NCBI RefSeq assembly: GCF_900163545.1
Contig: NZ_FUHW01000038.1
Coordinates: 62,001 to 126,000, forward strand
Length of the DNA: 64,000 nt
Direction: 5' to 3'
Source of the DNA: Arthrobacter rhombi
Lineage (GTDB): Bacteria; Actinomycetota; Actinomycetes; Actinomycetales; Micrococcaceae
Shown here: positions 17,848-26,483 of the stretch, piece after piece
How positions within the stretch are numbered: position 1 is the first letter of the stretch
Layout: each line of letters opens with the position of its first letter
Made by a program: the position numbers and the translations under genes
The notes under the pieces: generated by a model
Database searches by the model: none
Told to the model about the DNA's origin: nothing
The model's input: only the letters and a program-made list of their open reading frames with translations

Positions 17848-18456
17848 TCATACGGTGCGCTGAGGACCGATCCAGCTGATTCCCGCGGCGGTGATGACCC
17901 CGTCCACCGGTTGGTCCAGCTCTCCGACCTCGAAGCTCCCCTCCGGGACCAGCTCATGTTGGTAAACCATCGCCAAGAGCACCGGACGGGTCGGGCGGGT
18001 GGCCAGCGAAGCGATGAAGCGGTCGTAATACCCGCCGCCCTGGCCCAACCGCCCGCCAGCGGGATCCACGACCTGTGCGGGGACCAGGACGACATCGACG
18101 TCGTCCATCACCTCCACCCCGTGACGTTCCCCGACGGGTTCATCGATTGGTGCCACCGTAGCCCGGGCCATGGGAACCGCAGGGTACCAGTCGGCCCAGG
18201 AGAGCTGTCGCCCGGGCTCACAGATGGGGACCAGGATCCGGTGGCCAAGACCATGCAACGTCTCCAAAAGCGCTGCCGTGTCAGGTTCGGTGCCGAAAGA
18301 CAAAACAGAGGTCAGGGTGCGCTTCCGCTCCTCACCCAACCAGCTGAGCAGAACCGAGGTGATGCCGAGAGCTTCCTGCCGGCGTCGTTCAGGATCCATT
18401 TCGGCACGCAGGGCCCTGAAATGCGTACGGGCCGCCGCCTTCGACATCGTCTCCAC
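17848..18456 (-). CDS. 5-formyltetrahydrofolate cyclo-ligase
   Basis: A 202-aa enzyme converting 5-formyl-THF to 5,10-methenyl-THF with ATP. Family motifs are the N-terminal RTHFRALRAEMDPERRRQEA, the folate-binding segment DVVLVPAQVVDPAGGRLGQG followed by GGYYDRFIA near residues 150-160, and VDGVITAAG near the end. Length fits the family. It is divergent from the RimJ-like acetyltransferase and precedes fmdB on the same strand, 92 bp apart. Confidence 0.92.
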   Translation of the reverse strand: METMSKAAARTHFRALRAEMDPERRRQEALGITSVLLSWLGEERKRTLTSVLSFGTEPDTAALLETLHGLGHRILVPICEPGRQLSWADWYPAVPMARATVAPIDEPVGERHGVEVMDDVDVVLVPAQVVDPAGGRLGQGGGYYDRFIASLATRPTRPVLLAMVYQHELVPEGSFEVGELDQPVDGVITAAGISWIGPQRTV

Positions 18457-18567
18457 CCTTCGATGGTAAGGCAGTGGCTACACGAAGCCGAGGATGAAGC
18501 CGCTACCCGGCTGAAGTGACGCGGCGCCGCGGCCTCGGAACTGCGGTGCTGCGGATAAGCTAACAGC

Positions 18568-19194
18568 ATGGGATTCGGGACCGGTTCGTGGCCGGTGGCA
18601 TTGGAAAGCGGTGATCTGGTGTTGCGGCCGCTGCGCTACCGGGATAAGGCCGAATGGATGGCGCTGAAACGTCGCAATGCCGAATGGCTACAACCGTGGG
18701 AAGCCACCTCCCCGCGTCCCGAGGGGCCGTTGCCGAGCTACCGTGACATGGTTGCGTCACTGAACCGTCAGGCCCGGGCCGGTCTGACCCTTCCGTGGGC
18801 GATCGGCCTGCGTACCAGCGACCGACGTGAACCGACCATGGTCGGCCAGCTCACCGTATCGGGCATTCTTTGGGGATCGGCGCTGAGCGCATCGCTGGGG
18901 TATTGGGTGGATGGCCGCCGCGCTGGCCGGGGAATCACCCCGCATGCCGTCGCCTTGGCCACCGACTACTGTTTTTCGACGCTGGGGCTGCACCGGATGG
19001 AGATCAATATTCGGCCCGAAAACGCCTCCAGTCTGCGCGTGGTGCAGAAGCTGGGGTTCCGTGATGAAGGCCTGCGCGAACGCTTCCTGCATATTGACGG
19101 TGCCTGGAGCGACCACCGAGCCTTCGCGCTGACCGCCGAAGAGGTGCCCGAAGGATTGCTCCACCGCTGGCTCGGGGACGCCGCCACACACTGA
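18568..19194 (+). CDS. GNAT acetyltransferase, RimJ-type
   Basis: A 208-aa single GNAT domain. The acetyl-CoA contact region is YWVDGRRAGRGITPHAVALA (motif A, about residues 112-131), and HRMEINIRPENASSLRVVQK followed by LGFRDEG (about 145-171) is the classic RimJ/RimI motif B. Family members acetylate protein N-termini or antibiotics; the RimJ branch is suggested by position in the cluster. It is followed 94 bp later by the candidate GlpR-like membrane gene. Confidence 0.88.
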   Translation: MGFGTGSWPVALESGDLVLRPLRYRDKAEWMALKRRNAEWLQPWEATSPRPEGPLPSYRDMVASLNRQARAGLTLPWAIGLRTSDRREPTMVGQLTVSGILWGSALSASLGYWVDGRRAGRGITPHAVALATDYCFSTLGLHRMEINIRPENASSLRVVQKLGFRDEGLRERFLHIDGAWSDHRAFALTAEEVPEGLLHRWLGDAATH

Positions 19195-19288
19195 ACCGCA
19201 GGTCACCGCGGGGTCAAAGACCGACTTCAGGCCGGACACACCGGGGTCAATGCCGACACCTGCACGGTGGGCCACGTAACGTCGAGGT

Positions 19289-20269
19289 GTGGACATCCAA
19301 GTCGAAAGTTCAGTGGTTCTGGCGGCCATGATCGCCGTGCTGCTCGCCTTCATCGTCCCCTCACTCATCCGTCGCGGTCGGCGCACCGGCGAGCCCGCCC
19401 TCGTCCTCGCCTCGACCCTCGACGAAGCCTTCACATCAGCGCCCGGCCAAGCGGAGGAAACCGTGGAAAGGGTCGGCCCCGATCCGGCCGATCTGCAGCC
19501 GGCACCGGCCCCCAAGAACACCCGAACCCACGACACCGAACGTCCCCGGAGGAACACCATGGCAACGCCCGCACGGACCCGGTCCGCCGCACCGACCACG
19601 GCAGTCTTCCGGATCCGATACGGCCGACTGGCCATCGCCCTGACGGGCGTGCTGGCTGCGCTCGCCCTGGTCGTCGGGGGCCTGCTGGCCCCGTTCGGAA
19701 TCCTCTCGGGATTCGTCCCGCTCGTCGGGCTGATCGTGCTCGTCGGATCCTTCATGGGGTTGAGGGCCCTCGCGGTGCGGGACCGTCGGCGGAAGGTTCT
19801 GGCCCGCATGGACGCGATCTTCCATGAAGCCATGGACACCCAGCCTGCCGAGCCAGTGATCCGGCGTCAGGCAACCAAGGTCTTCGACGCCCGTGAGCAG
19901 GAGACCGCAGCGGCCCAAGCCCCCGAAGCAAACGGGAGCGTCCGGCACCATGCCCCGCTGGCTGCCGCCACCGCCCCCGCAACATGGGAACCGGTCGCCG
20001 TACCGAAACCGACCTACGTTGGGGCCGCCAAGGCCGAACGCCCGGCCCCGGAGCCACTGCCGGCCGGCGAGGAAAAGAAGCCGCAGAAGGCCACCAGCAT
20101 CCTGGCGCAGACCCGCATCGCCGAACAGGAAGCCCAACTGGCCGAACAGGCGGAACGGGCCGAGCGCGGCGAAGAGGTCCGGGCCGTCCCCGAAGCTCCG
20201 CGCCATCGCCCCACAGCGCAGAGCAGTGGCATGAATCTCGACGCCGTCCTGCAACGCCGCAGGGCCTGA
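19289..20269 (+). CDS. Membrane protein, candidate GlpR/SepX-type divisome factor
   Basis: A 326-aa protein with an N-terminal helix (SSVVLAAMIAVLLAFIVPSL, residues 7-26), a basic stretch RRGRRTG, a linker, two closely spaced helices (about 115-158, starting RLAIALTGVLAALALVVGGL), and a long charged C-terminal tail with a Glu/Ala-rich helix near 270-300. This layout, immediately downstream of a RimJ-like gene in the cyclo-ligase cluster, matches what is known of corynebacterial GLPR and streptomycete SepX. The gephyrin-like partner gene (moeA/glp) is not beside it here. The assignment rests on architecture and context, not on motifs. GTG start. Confidence 0.5.
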   Translation: MDIQVESSVVLAAMIAVLLAFIVPSLIRRGRRTGEPALVLASTLDEAFTSAPGQAEETVERVGPDPADLQPAPAPKNTRTHDTERPRRNTMATPARTRSAAPTTAVFRIRYGRLAIALTGVLAALALVVGGLLAPFGILSGFVPLVGLIVLVGSFMGLRALAVRDRRRKVLARMDAIFHEAMDTQPAEPVIRRQATKVFDAREQETAAAQAPEANGSVRHHAPLAAATAPATWEPVAVPKPTYVGAAKAERPAPEPLPAGEEKKPQKATSILAQTRIAEQEAQLAEQAERAERGEEVRAVPEAPRHRPTAQSSGMNLDAVLQRRRA

Positions 20270-20301
20270 ACCGGCGGTAGCCGAAACAGCGGTCCCCACC
20301 C

Positions 20302-21546
20302 ATGCAGCCCGGATGGTCCGACGCCGAACAGGCAGAGGCCCTGGGCCGCCACGCAGAAACACTGATGGCCCAGATCTGGGCGGACCGCTTCGAAGCCCGC
20401 GTGGTCGACACGGCCCGTCAGGTCCAGTTTCAGCTGCGTCCCGGCGCCGGAGCCAGCGGCGTCTACTCGCTTCGCCGCGGCACGACAGAACAGTTCGTGG
20501 GCCTGAGCACCGAACCGCTGGAAGCGACGCCCGGGCTGCGTCAATCCCACCTGCCAGCCCCCCAGGACACTGCCGAAGCCAAGAGTCCGCTTCGCATCTC
20601 CAGCTGGCTCCACCCGCAGGACCCCCGGTTGCCCGGACTGGCCCGGGCCGGGGTCGCTGCCGAAGCCCAGCGGCTCTGGGGTCAGGGCGATCGGCTGACG
20701 GGCCTGCGGACCATGACCTACCGTCCCTTGCGCCGGGCCGTTTTCCGCGCCGACTTCTCGACCCCCGGACCGGTGGTGGCAACCCGCAGGCTGTATCTGA
20801 AGGTTCTCCGTCCCGGCCAGGCAGAACCGTTGGCGCTGCGCCATCGGCTGCTCGCCGATGCCGGCCTGCCCGTGGCCGACGTCATCAGCCCGGTGGCCCA
20901 CTCGGTCGTGGCCACGGCAGGGCTTCCCGGCGAACCGCTCGGTGCTGCACTGCGTCTGGACGGAGCAGGAGGCCTGGAGCCGGCCACACTGGTATCCCTG
21001 CTGGATCGACTCCCCGCGGCAGTGCTCGAGCTTCCCCGCCGCCCGTCCTGGACGGACCGGTTGGCCCGCTACGCCCACGCGGCCGGCTGCGCCCTGCCGG
21101 AGGACGTCCAGCAGATCGCCGCGTTATCCCGACACCTTCGAGAGGTGATCGACGCCCAGGACCCCGGGCCGGTCGTTCCGGTGCACGGTGACTTCTATGA
21201 AGCCAACGTCTTGATGGAGGGCCGAACGGTCAGTGGGCTGCTGGATCTGGACTCGGTGGGACCGGGACACCGGGTCGATGACCTCGCCTGCCTGCTGGGA
21301 CACCTGGGCATGATTCCTGCGCTGGGGGGCCGAAACCGGCAGCGTGAGTCGGCCATCTGGTCCACGCTGGAAGTCTGGGGAGCCGAATTCTCCCGGGAGG
21401 TCGACGCCCGCTGCCTGTATGCACGGGCCGCTGCGGTGGCCGTTTCCCTGATTGCCGGCGCCAGAAGGCCGGGGATGCGGACCTGGGACCGGGAAGCGCG
21501 AGCCCGGCTGGAGGTGGCCCGCCGGCTGGCCGAGCTGGCCGGCTAG
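20302..21546 (+). CDS. APH-family phosphotransferase
   Basis: A 414-aa protein with an aminoglycoside-phosphotransferase/choline-kinase fold in its C-terminal two thirds. The catalytic loop is VVPVHGDFYEANVLMEG (His-Gly-Asp near residues 293-296) and the metal-binding DFG-equivalent is GLLDLDSVGPGHRVDDLACL (near 312-331). The first 150 residues (AETLMAQIWADRFEARVVD) are less typical. Substrate is unknown; such genes in chromosomal settings are often small-molecule or sugar kinases. It lies 32 bp downstream of the membrane-protein gene and may share its transcript. Confidence 0.78.
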   Translation: MQPGWSDAEQAEALGRHAETLMAQIWADRFEARVVDTARQVQFQLRPGAGASGVYSLRRGTTEQFVGLSTEPLEATPGLRQSHLPAPQDTAEAKSPLRISSWLHPQDPRLPGLARAGVAAEAQRLWGQGDRLTGLRTMTYRPLRRAVFRADFSTPGPVVATRRLYLKVLRPGQAEPLALRHRLLADAGLPVADVISPVAHSVVATAGLPGEPLGAALRLDGAGGLEPATLVSLLDRLPAAVLELPRRPSWTDRLARYAHAAGCALPEDVQQIAALSRHLREVIDAQDPGPVVPVHGDFYEANVLMEGRTVSGLLDLDSVGPGHRVDDLACLLGHLGMIPALGGRNRQRESAIWSTLEVWGAEFSREVDARCLYARAAAVAVSLIAGARRPGMRTWDREARARLEVARRLAELAG

Positions 21547-21556
21547 GCGCGGGCAG

Positions 21557-23473
21557 CTAACCCTGCTCCGGATCCTCAGGAAGGTTCTTTGGCTCGGCAT
21601 CCTCGACGGGATCCGCTGGGTCGGCAGTCTCGGGCAGGGCTTCCTCGTTCTCCGGAGCTTCCCCCTCCGGGTCCTCATCGTCGCGGGCGTAGGTCTCCTG
21701 TGCCTCCACGAGAGCCCGGTTGGCTAGATCGGCCGCCTCCTTGGCCTGAACCGGCAATTCCATGGTGGTGAGTGCCTCGGAGAGACCACGTTGGGCCGCA
21801 TAGAAGTGCGCTACGCTCTGGCGATGCTCGGCGGCGATCAGACGGTATAACTGGACGGCCTCATCCCCGCGGTCCGTCTGGGACAGCACATGGGCGGCAA
21901 AAAGTTCGGCATTGCCGGCCCCATCGGTGTCCTCGGCCACCCGGAACAGGTCGGCGGCCTCCAGCGCGGCGGCCACGGCCTCGGTGGGGTAGTTCAGGGC
22001 CCAGAGAGAGCGGGCGCGGGTATCCCGGAAATCGGCCTGATGCCAATCCGCCCCATCCTCGTCCGCGAGTTTGATCGCCTCGGCGAGGATCACCAGACCG
22101 GCAGGATCCCCGCTTTCGGAGAGGGCATGGCCGTAAGCATGCAGGGCGACCGGGAGCACGGTCGGATCATCTTCGCAAGCACGTGCCAGTTCGGTGGCCC
22201 GGGAGAAATGCCCCAGGCAGGCACCGGGATCCTCGGCGTCTGATAGGAGCGTGCCGGCGCTGAGATGGGCGCGGGCGGCATCCCCGGCCAGACCCGACGC
22301 CTCGAACCCGGCGGCGGCCTTTTCCCAGGCCTGCAGGGCATCGACCTCGCGGTCCTGGTGACGCAGGCAGTGCCCGAGGGACATCAACGTCCGGGCCGCG
22401 TCGTCTTCTCGCCCACGGGCCTGCAAGAGATGGGCGAGCGATTCGAGAACTTCTTCGGCGAGCAGGAACTCCTCGGCTTCCAATAACTGGTTGCCCAAGG
22501 CGAGGCGGATGGCCCAGGTTTCCTCGAATTCGCCGCGTTCGGCTTGTTCGACGGCGATCCGCCAGGCGGTGATCGCTGCGTCCTGGTCCAGATCCGCCGA
22601 GGCAAAATTGGCCACCAAGGCGGCGGCGGAGATCGCCCCGCGGCGGACCCCAGTCACCGAATACAGTTCCAACGCCTCAACGGCGCAGCCTTCGGCCTCC
22701 ACCGGATGCCCCAGCTCGTGGTGGCAGGAGGCCTTGACCATCCAGATCGCTGCCCGCATCGCCAGGTTCGTCTGGAGGGCCAGTAAACGGTCGGCCGCTT
22801 CAATGGCTTCTGGCTGCCGACCGTGTTTGGCGAATCCGTGGGCTAGATACAGCAGGGCCCCTGCCTCACTTTCGGGGCGGCCGCCATCACGGTAGTCGTC
22901 GGCGCAACGCTGCAGTTCCTCCAACGCCGATTCGTCGCCTCCTTCGAAACGCACCACGGCCAGGGGCAGCCGGGCATCGGCTAGGACATCGGCGCTGGCG
23001 CCCGAAGCCGCATGGGTGGCCAGAGCGGCCTGCAGGATGGCGGTTTCCTCCGGGAGGGGTTCCCGGAAGAGGAGTCCTCCCAGATGTTCTTCGAGGTCTG
23101 CCTGATGGGTCCGTTGGGCCGCGCGCAACAGGACGATGCGACGGGCGGCGGCCTCTTCGGCATCGGAGAGGTTTCCGTCGAGCTGCTGGACCGAGGCCAG
23201 GACCCCGAGCAACGACAACGCCGTTTCGAGGGCGGGGGACTCGCCGGCGGGGATGGGGCCCACCTCGGGGGCAGGAGCCGCCGGGGAACCGGTCAACAGG
23301 GGGCGGAGGATGTCCAGTCCCGCGGCCGCCGCGCGCGCGGCACCGGGATGGTCTTCCGAGTAGGCGCGGTCGTAGGCCAGCTCAAGCCAGCCATGGGCCG
23401 TGGCGGGCGAGGCCAGTGGGTCCGGCTGCGGCATGCCGGAAATCTCCTGCAACCGCTGTGTCAATGCCGACAA
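21557..23473 (-). CDS. TPR-repeat protein
   Basis: A 638-aa soluble, Ala/Leu/Glu-rich protein built of tandem helical hairpins of the tetratricopeptide type. Clear units include LMSLGHCLRHQDREVDALQA followed by WEKAAAGF, and AHLSAGTLLSDAEDPGACLG. Repeats run almost the full length; the last 45 residues are an acidic tail rich in Pro and Glu. No enzymatic motif is seen, so it is a scaffold or regulator of unknown partners. I chose TTG 23473, which has GGGAG 10 nt upstream, rather than a far upstream start lying inside the AsnC gene; ATG 23434 is also possible. Confidence 0.75.
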   Translation of the reverse strand: MSALTQRLQEISGMPQPDPLASPATAHGWLELAYDRAYSEDHPGAARAAAAGLDILRPLLTGSPAAPAPEVGPIPAGESPALETALSLLGVLASVQQLDGNLSDAEEAAARRIVLLRAAQRTHQADLEEHLGGLLFREPLPEETAILQAALATHAASGASADVLADARLPLAVVRFEGGDESALEELQRCADDYRDGGRPESEAGALLYLAHGFAKHGRQPEAIEAADRLLALQTNLAMRAAIWMVKASCHHELGHPVEAEGCAVEALELYSVTGVRRGAISAAALVANFASADLDQDAAITAWRIAVEQAERGEFEETWAIRLALGNQLLEAEEFLLAEEVLESLAHLLQARGREDDAARTLMSLGHCLRHQDREVDALQAWEKAAAGFEASGLAGDAARAHLSAGTLLSDAEDPGACLGHFSRATELARACEDDPTVLPVALHAYGHALSESGDPAGLVILAEAIKLADEDGADWHQADFRDTRARSLWALNYPTEAVAAALEAADLFRVAEDTDGAGNAELFAAHVLSQTDRGDEAVQLYRLIAAEHRQSVAHFYAAQRGLSEALTTMELPVQAKEAADLANRALVEAQETYARDDEDPEGEAPENEEALPETADPADPVEDAEPKNLPEDPEQG

Positions 23474-23532
23474 GTACCTGATGCTCCCACGTTCTGCGTT
23501 GTCTTTGATCCCGGGTCCGGACGTCTTCCAGC

Positions 23533-24012
23533 TTAGTGCCTGCCGGCTCCCGCGAGGTGCCGCAGCAGCGGTTCGGCCCGGTAGGGAATATGTTCGCTCA
23601 AGGCCAGGGAGGTTTCCGTACGGATCACCCCACGCATGCGCAGGATCGAGCGCAGCAGGCTTTGAAGGTGGTGGGTGTCCCGGGCGACGACGCGGCACCA
23701 CACGTCACCGCGCCCGGAGATCTCATGGACCTCCAGGACCTGTTCCTGGGTCCTCAGGGCAGCGATGACGGCGTCGAGTTCGCGGTGGGAGACCTCGATG
23801 GTGATGAACGCCAGCACGTCGAAACCCAGCGCCGCCACATCGACCTCTCGTCCGCCGTGGCGCAACACCCCGGTCCTATCGAGTCGCTTAAGTCGTGACT
23901 GCACGGTGTTCCGGGCCACCCCCAACGTGGTGGAGAGGTCCCCGATCTGCGCCCGGGGTTCTTCGAGCAGGGCGAGGACCAAACGCAATTCGAGTTCATC
24001 AAAAGTAGCCAT
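23533..24012 (-). CDS. Lrp/AsnC-family transcriptional regulator
   Basis: A 159-aa regulator. The N-terminal winged HTH reads RAQIGDLSTTLGVARNTVQS followed by RLKRLDRTGVL (residues 18-50), and the C-terminal RAM ligand domain includes ISGRGDVWCRVVARDTHHL. Lrp-type proteins bind amino acids or related ligands and control nearby transport genes. It is divergent from the MFS exporter at 24182, with a 169-bp AT-richer spacer, the usual arrangement for an Lrp-controlled exporter (inference). Start at ATG 24012, which begins at the conserved HTH. Confidence 0.9.
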   Translation of the reverse strand: MATFDELELRLVLALLEEPRAQIGDLSTTLGVARNTVQSRLKRLDRTGVLRHGGREVDVAALGFDVLAFITIEVSHRELDAVIAALRTQEQVLEVHEISGRGDVWCRVVARDTHHLQSLLRSILRMRGVIRTETSLALSEHIPYRAEPLLRHLAGAGRH

Positions 24013-24181
24013 GATGCATCCCAGTAGATCACATTCACGTCGAATTTTGATCGAAATCATCAATTAGTGCTCTCGAGGTGAAATATTTGGGGCCATCCTC
24101 ACCCAGAATGATTACTCGAAGGTCAAAACGGGACATCCACCGTGGAGACCACCGCCGCCGAACCCCACCCTGCGAGGCCTT

Positions 24182-25426
24182 GTGACCGTCATCAGCGAAC
24201 TGCGTATGCGCGCCCACCCCACGGCACCGAACCGCGGTTGGGATGCCTCGGTGAAGGCCCGCCTGTTGCTGACCTTCGCTGCCATGACGCTTCTGCTCAT
24301 CGGCGCGAACCTGGCCACCCCGCTGTATCCGCTCCTGCAGGAGCAGCTCGGGTTGGGGCCGTTCGCCGTGACCCTGGCCTTCGCCTCCTATGTGTTGGCG
24401 CTGATCGCCGGGTTGGTGCTCTACGGTCATTGGTCCGATCACATCGGCCGCCGGGCCGCCCTGGTCCTCGCGGTCCTCGTGGGCCTGGCCGGAGCGGTGG
24501 TCTTCGGTCTGGCCACCGGGCTCGGGGGACTGATCTTCGGACGCATCCTGCAGGGGGCGGCCGTCGCCCTCTGCACGGGCGCCAGTAGCGCCGCCCTGCG
24601 TGAACTCCTGCCCCGCAACCCCGAGTGGGCCAGTCGGCTGACCCTGTTGGCTTCGGCGTCGGGGGTGGCTGCGGGCCCTCTGTTGGGCGGTGCGCTGGGC
24701 GTCCTGCCCCGGCCCGACCTGACCCCGTTCCTCCTGTTGGGCTTCGCCTTGCTACTCGTGTTGGTGCCGTTGTGGGTGCTGCACGCCCGCCCCGCCCTGG
24801 CCCCTGCCCCCGGAGCCGCTGCGGTGAAGGCCCTGCGGCCACGCCGGCTGGGCCCCGTAGCCGATGCCCGCGTGCAGTTCCGCCGGGCGGCTTCCATCGG
24901 GTTCCTCAGCTTCGCCCTCTTCGGATTCGGGCTCTCGCTGGCCCCGCGCTATTTCGCCGACCTGTTCGGGATCACCTCGATGCTGGGCATCGGAGCATTG
25001 GCCGCCCTGACCCTGATCGCTTCGGCCGCCGCCCAACTGCTGGGGCGTTCGCACCGCAAGCTGCTGCCGGTGGCACTGATGGTCATGGCCGCCGGGATCG
25101 TCCTGATTGCCGTGGCAGGGTCGGTACGCAGCCTGCCATTGCTCATCGCCGCCAGCCTGCTCGCCGGTGCCGGACAAGGCACCGCCTTCCGCACGGCCTT
25201 CAACGACGTCGCCCTGGCGGTGGAACCCGCCCGACACTCCCAGGTGATCAGCACCGTGTATGTGGTGACCTATCTGGGCAGCGCCGTCCCGGTCCTGTGC
25301 CTCGGCCTGGTCGCCGGAGTGATCGGCTTACCGTCAGCGGTGGCCTGGTTCGCCGGAGTGATTGCCGCAGGATGCCTGGCGGTGGCGATCAGCGTGCTGG
25401 CCCACCGGCAGCCCGACGCTGTCTAG
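24182..25426 (+). CDS. MFS transporter
   Basis: A 414-aa protein with 12 predicted helices. The MFS signature between helices 2 and 3 is present as YGHWSDHIGRRAALVLAVLV (near residues 80-99). The related central-loop motif is weak. Helix 1 begins RLLLTFAAMTLLLIGANLAT. Such transporters export drugs, sugars or amino acids; the substrate is not visible. Its divergent Lrp/AsnC neighbour and a second AsnC gene converging on its end suggest amino-acid-linked control. GTG start. Confidence 0.87.
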   Translation: MTVISELRMRAHPTAPNRGWDASVKARLLLTFAAMTLLLIGANLATPLYPLLQEQLGLGPFAVTLAFASYVLALIAGLVLYGHWSDHIGRRAALVLAVLVGLAGAVVFGLATGLGGLIFGRILQGAAVALCTGASSAALRELLPRNPEWASRLTLLASASGVAAGPLLGGALGVLPRPDLTPFLLLGFALLLVLVPLWVLHARPALAPAPGAAAVKALRPRRLGPVADARVQFRRAASIGFLSFALFGFGLSLAPRYFADLFGITSMLGIGALAALTLIASAAAQLLGRSHRKLLPVALMVMAAGIVLIAVAGSVRSLPLLIAASLLAGAGQGTAFRTAFNDVALAVEPARHSQVISTVYVVTYLGSAVPVLCLGLVAGVIGLPSAVAWFAGVIAAGCLAVAISVLAHRQPDAV

Positions 25427-25443
25427 GGGCATCAGCCAGCTCT

Positions 25444-25929
25444 TCAGAGCGGGCCGGCCTGGCCCTGGACGTGATCGAAGACCAGCGTCGTCTCGGTATG
25501 GCCGACGGCCTCATCGGTCGCCAGGTTGTCCAGCACCCAATCACGCAGTGCCTCCGTTGAAGGAACCGCCACATGGAGCAGGTAGTCGGTGCCGCCGGAG
25601 ACATGGAACATCGACAGGACTTCGGGCAACTGCGGAACCCCACCGGTGAACCTGTCGATCTGAACGCGGTCGTGGATGCGCAACTTCACGGCAATCAACG
25701 CCTGGACGCTACGGCCGACCGCCGGTAGATGCAGTCGAGCGTGATAGCCCTCGATGATCCCGCGTTCGACCAACTGGCGGGTGCGCAGCAGGGCCGTCGA
25801 CGGAGCGATCCCCGCCCGCTGGGCCAACGCGGCATTGCTGATGCGGGCATCGGCGAGCAGTTCGGAGATCAGCACACGGTCAACCTCGTCCAACGAGGTG
25901 CTTCCTGAGGGCTTCTTGGCGGCAGACAT
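25444..25929 (-). CDS. Lrp/AsnC-family transcriptional regulator (second copy)
   Basis: A 161-aa regulator. The winged HTH is ARISNAALAQRAGIAPSTAL followed by LRTRQLVERGIIEGY (residues 27-61), and the RAM domain contains VSGGTDYLLHVAVPSTEALR. It differs clearly from the AsnC gene at 23.5-24.0 kb, so it is not a recent duplicate. It ends 17 bp after the MFS gene in convergent orientation and diverges from the Nudix gene 68 bp away. ATG 25929 is the start that fits homologue length. Confidence 0.9.
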   Translation of the reverse strand: MSAAKKPSGSTSLDEVDRVLISELLADARISNAALAQRAGIAPSTALLRTRQLVERGIIEGYHARLHLPAVGRSVQALIAVKLRIHDRVQIDRFTGGVPQLPEVLSMFHVSGGTDYLLHVAVPSTEALRDWVLDNLATDEAVGHTETTLVFDHVQGQAGPL

Positions 25930-25997
25930 GCCAATATTCCACCACATGCGGCCCGGTTCGCGGAGCGGGAGGCCGACCGGCGCAGTACGCTGGGGCC

Positions 25998-26483
25998 ATG
26001 AGCACTGCGCCCCGGGAGCCGGACACAGGTTTCGATACACGGCTGGCCGCCTATTGTGTGGTGGTCCGTCACTCCAAAATCTTGCTGGCCCTGTGGGACA
26101 TGCGTTCCAGATGGCCGGGCTTCACCCCCCGATGGACGCTGCCCGGGGGAGGCGTTGAACTTGGAGAGGCCATCGAAGACGGAGCCGTCAGAGAGGTCTC
26201 GGAGGAAACCGGCTACGACGTGCGCCTGACAGGACTGTTGGACGTGGACGCCGGACATATACCTGCCGAATCCAGATTTCACCCGACCGATAAACCACTG
26301 CAAAACGTGGCGGTGCTCTACTCGGCAGAAATCACCGGTGGTGAGCTGGAATTCGAAGTTGACGGCACCACCTCACAGGCAGGTTGGTTCGACCTCGAGG
26401 AGCTGTCCCGGTTGGAGCGGACCTCACGGGTCGACTGGGCAGTGAAAGCACACCACCACCACGTTGACGGGGGCCGTCCATGA
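25998..26483 (+). CDS. Nudix hydrolase
   Basis: A 161-aa Nudix-fold protein. The Nudix box GGGVELGEAIEDGAVREVSEETGYDV is complete across residues about 52-77: the Gly, the Glu seven residues into the box and the REVSEE metal-binding core are all present. Substrates of the family are nucleoside diphosphates linked to another group; this one is not predictable. Its stop overlaps the ABC ATPase start by 4 bp (ATGA), so it is the first gene of the osmoprotectant importer operon. Confidence 0.9.
   Translation: MSTAPREPDTGFDTRLAAYCVVVRHSKILLALWDMRSRWPGFTPRWTLPGGGVELGEAIEDGAVREVSEETGYDVRLTGLLDVDAGHIPAESRFHPTDKPLQNVAVLYSAEITGGELEFEVDGTTSQAGWFDLEELSRLERTSRVDWAVKAHHHHVDGGRP

Noticed and set aside
21557..23701. 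TPR protein read from the far upstream start at 23701
   Set aside because: The first 75 residues would overlap the AsnC gene antiparallel in composition and show no TPR pattern; TTG 23473 has a good ribosome-binding site.
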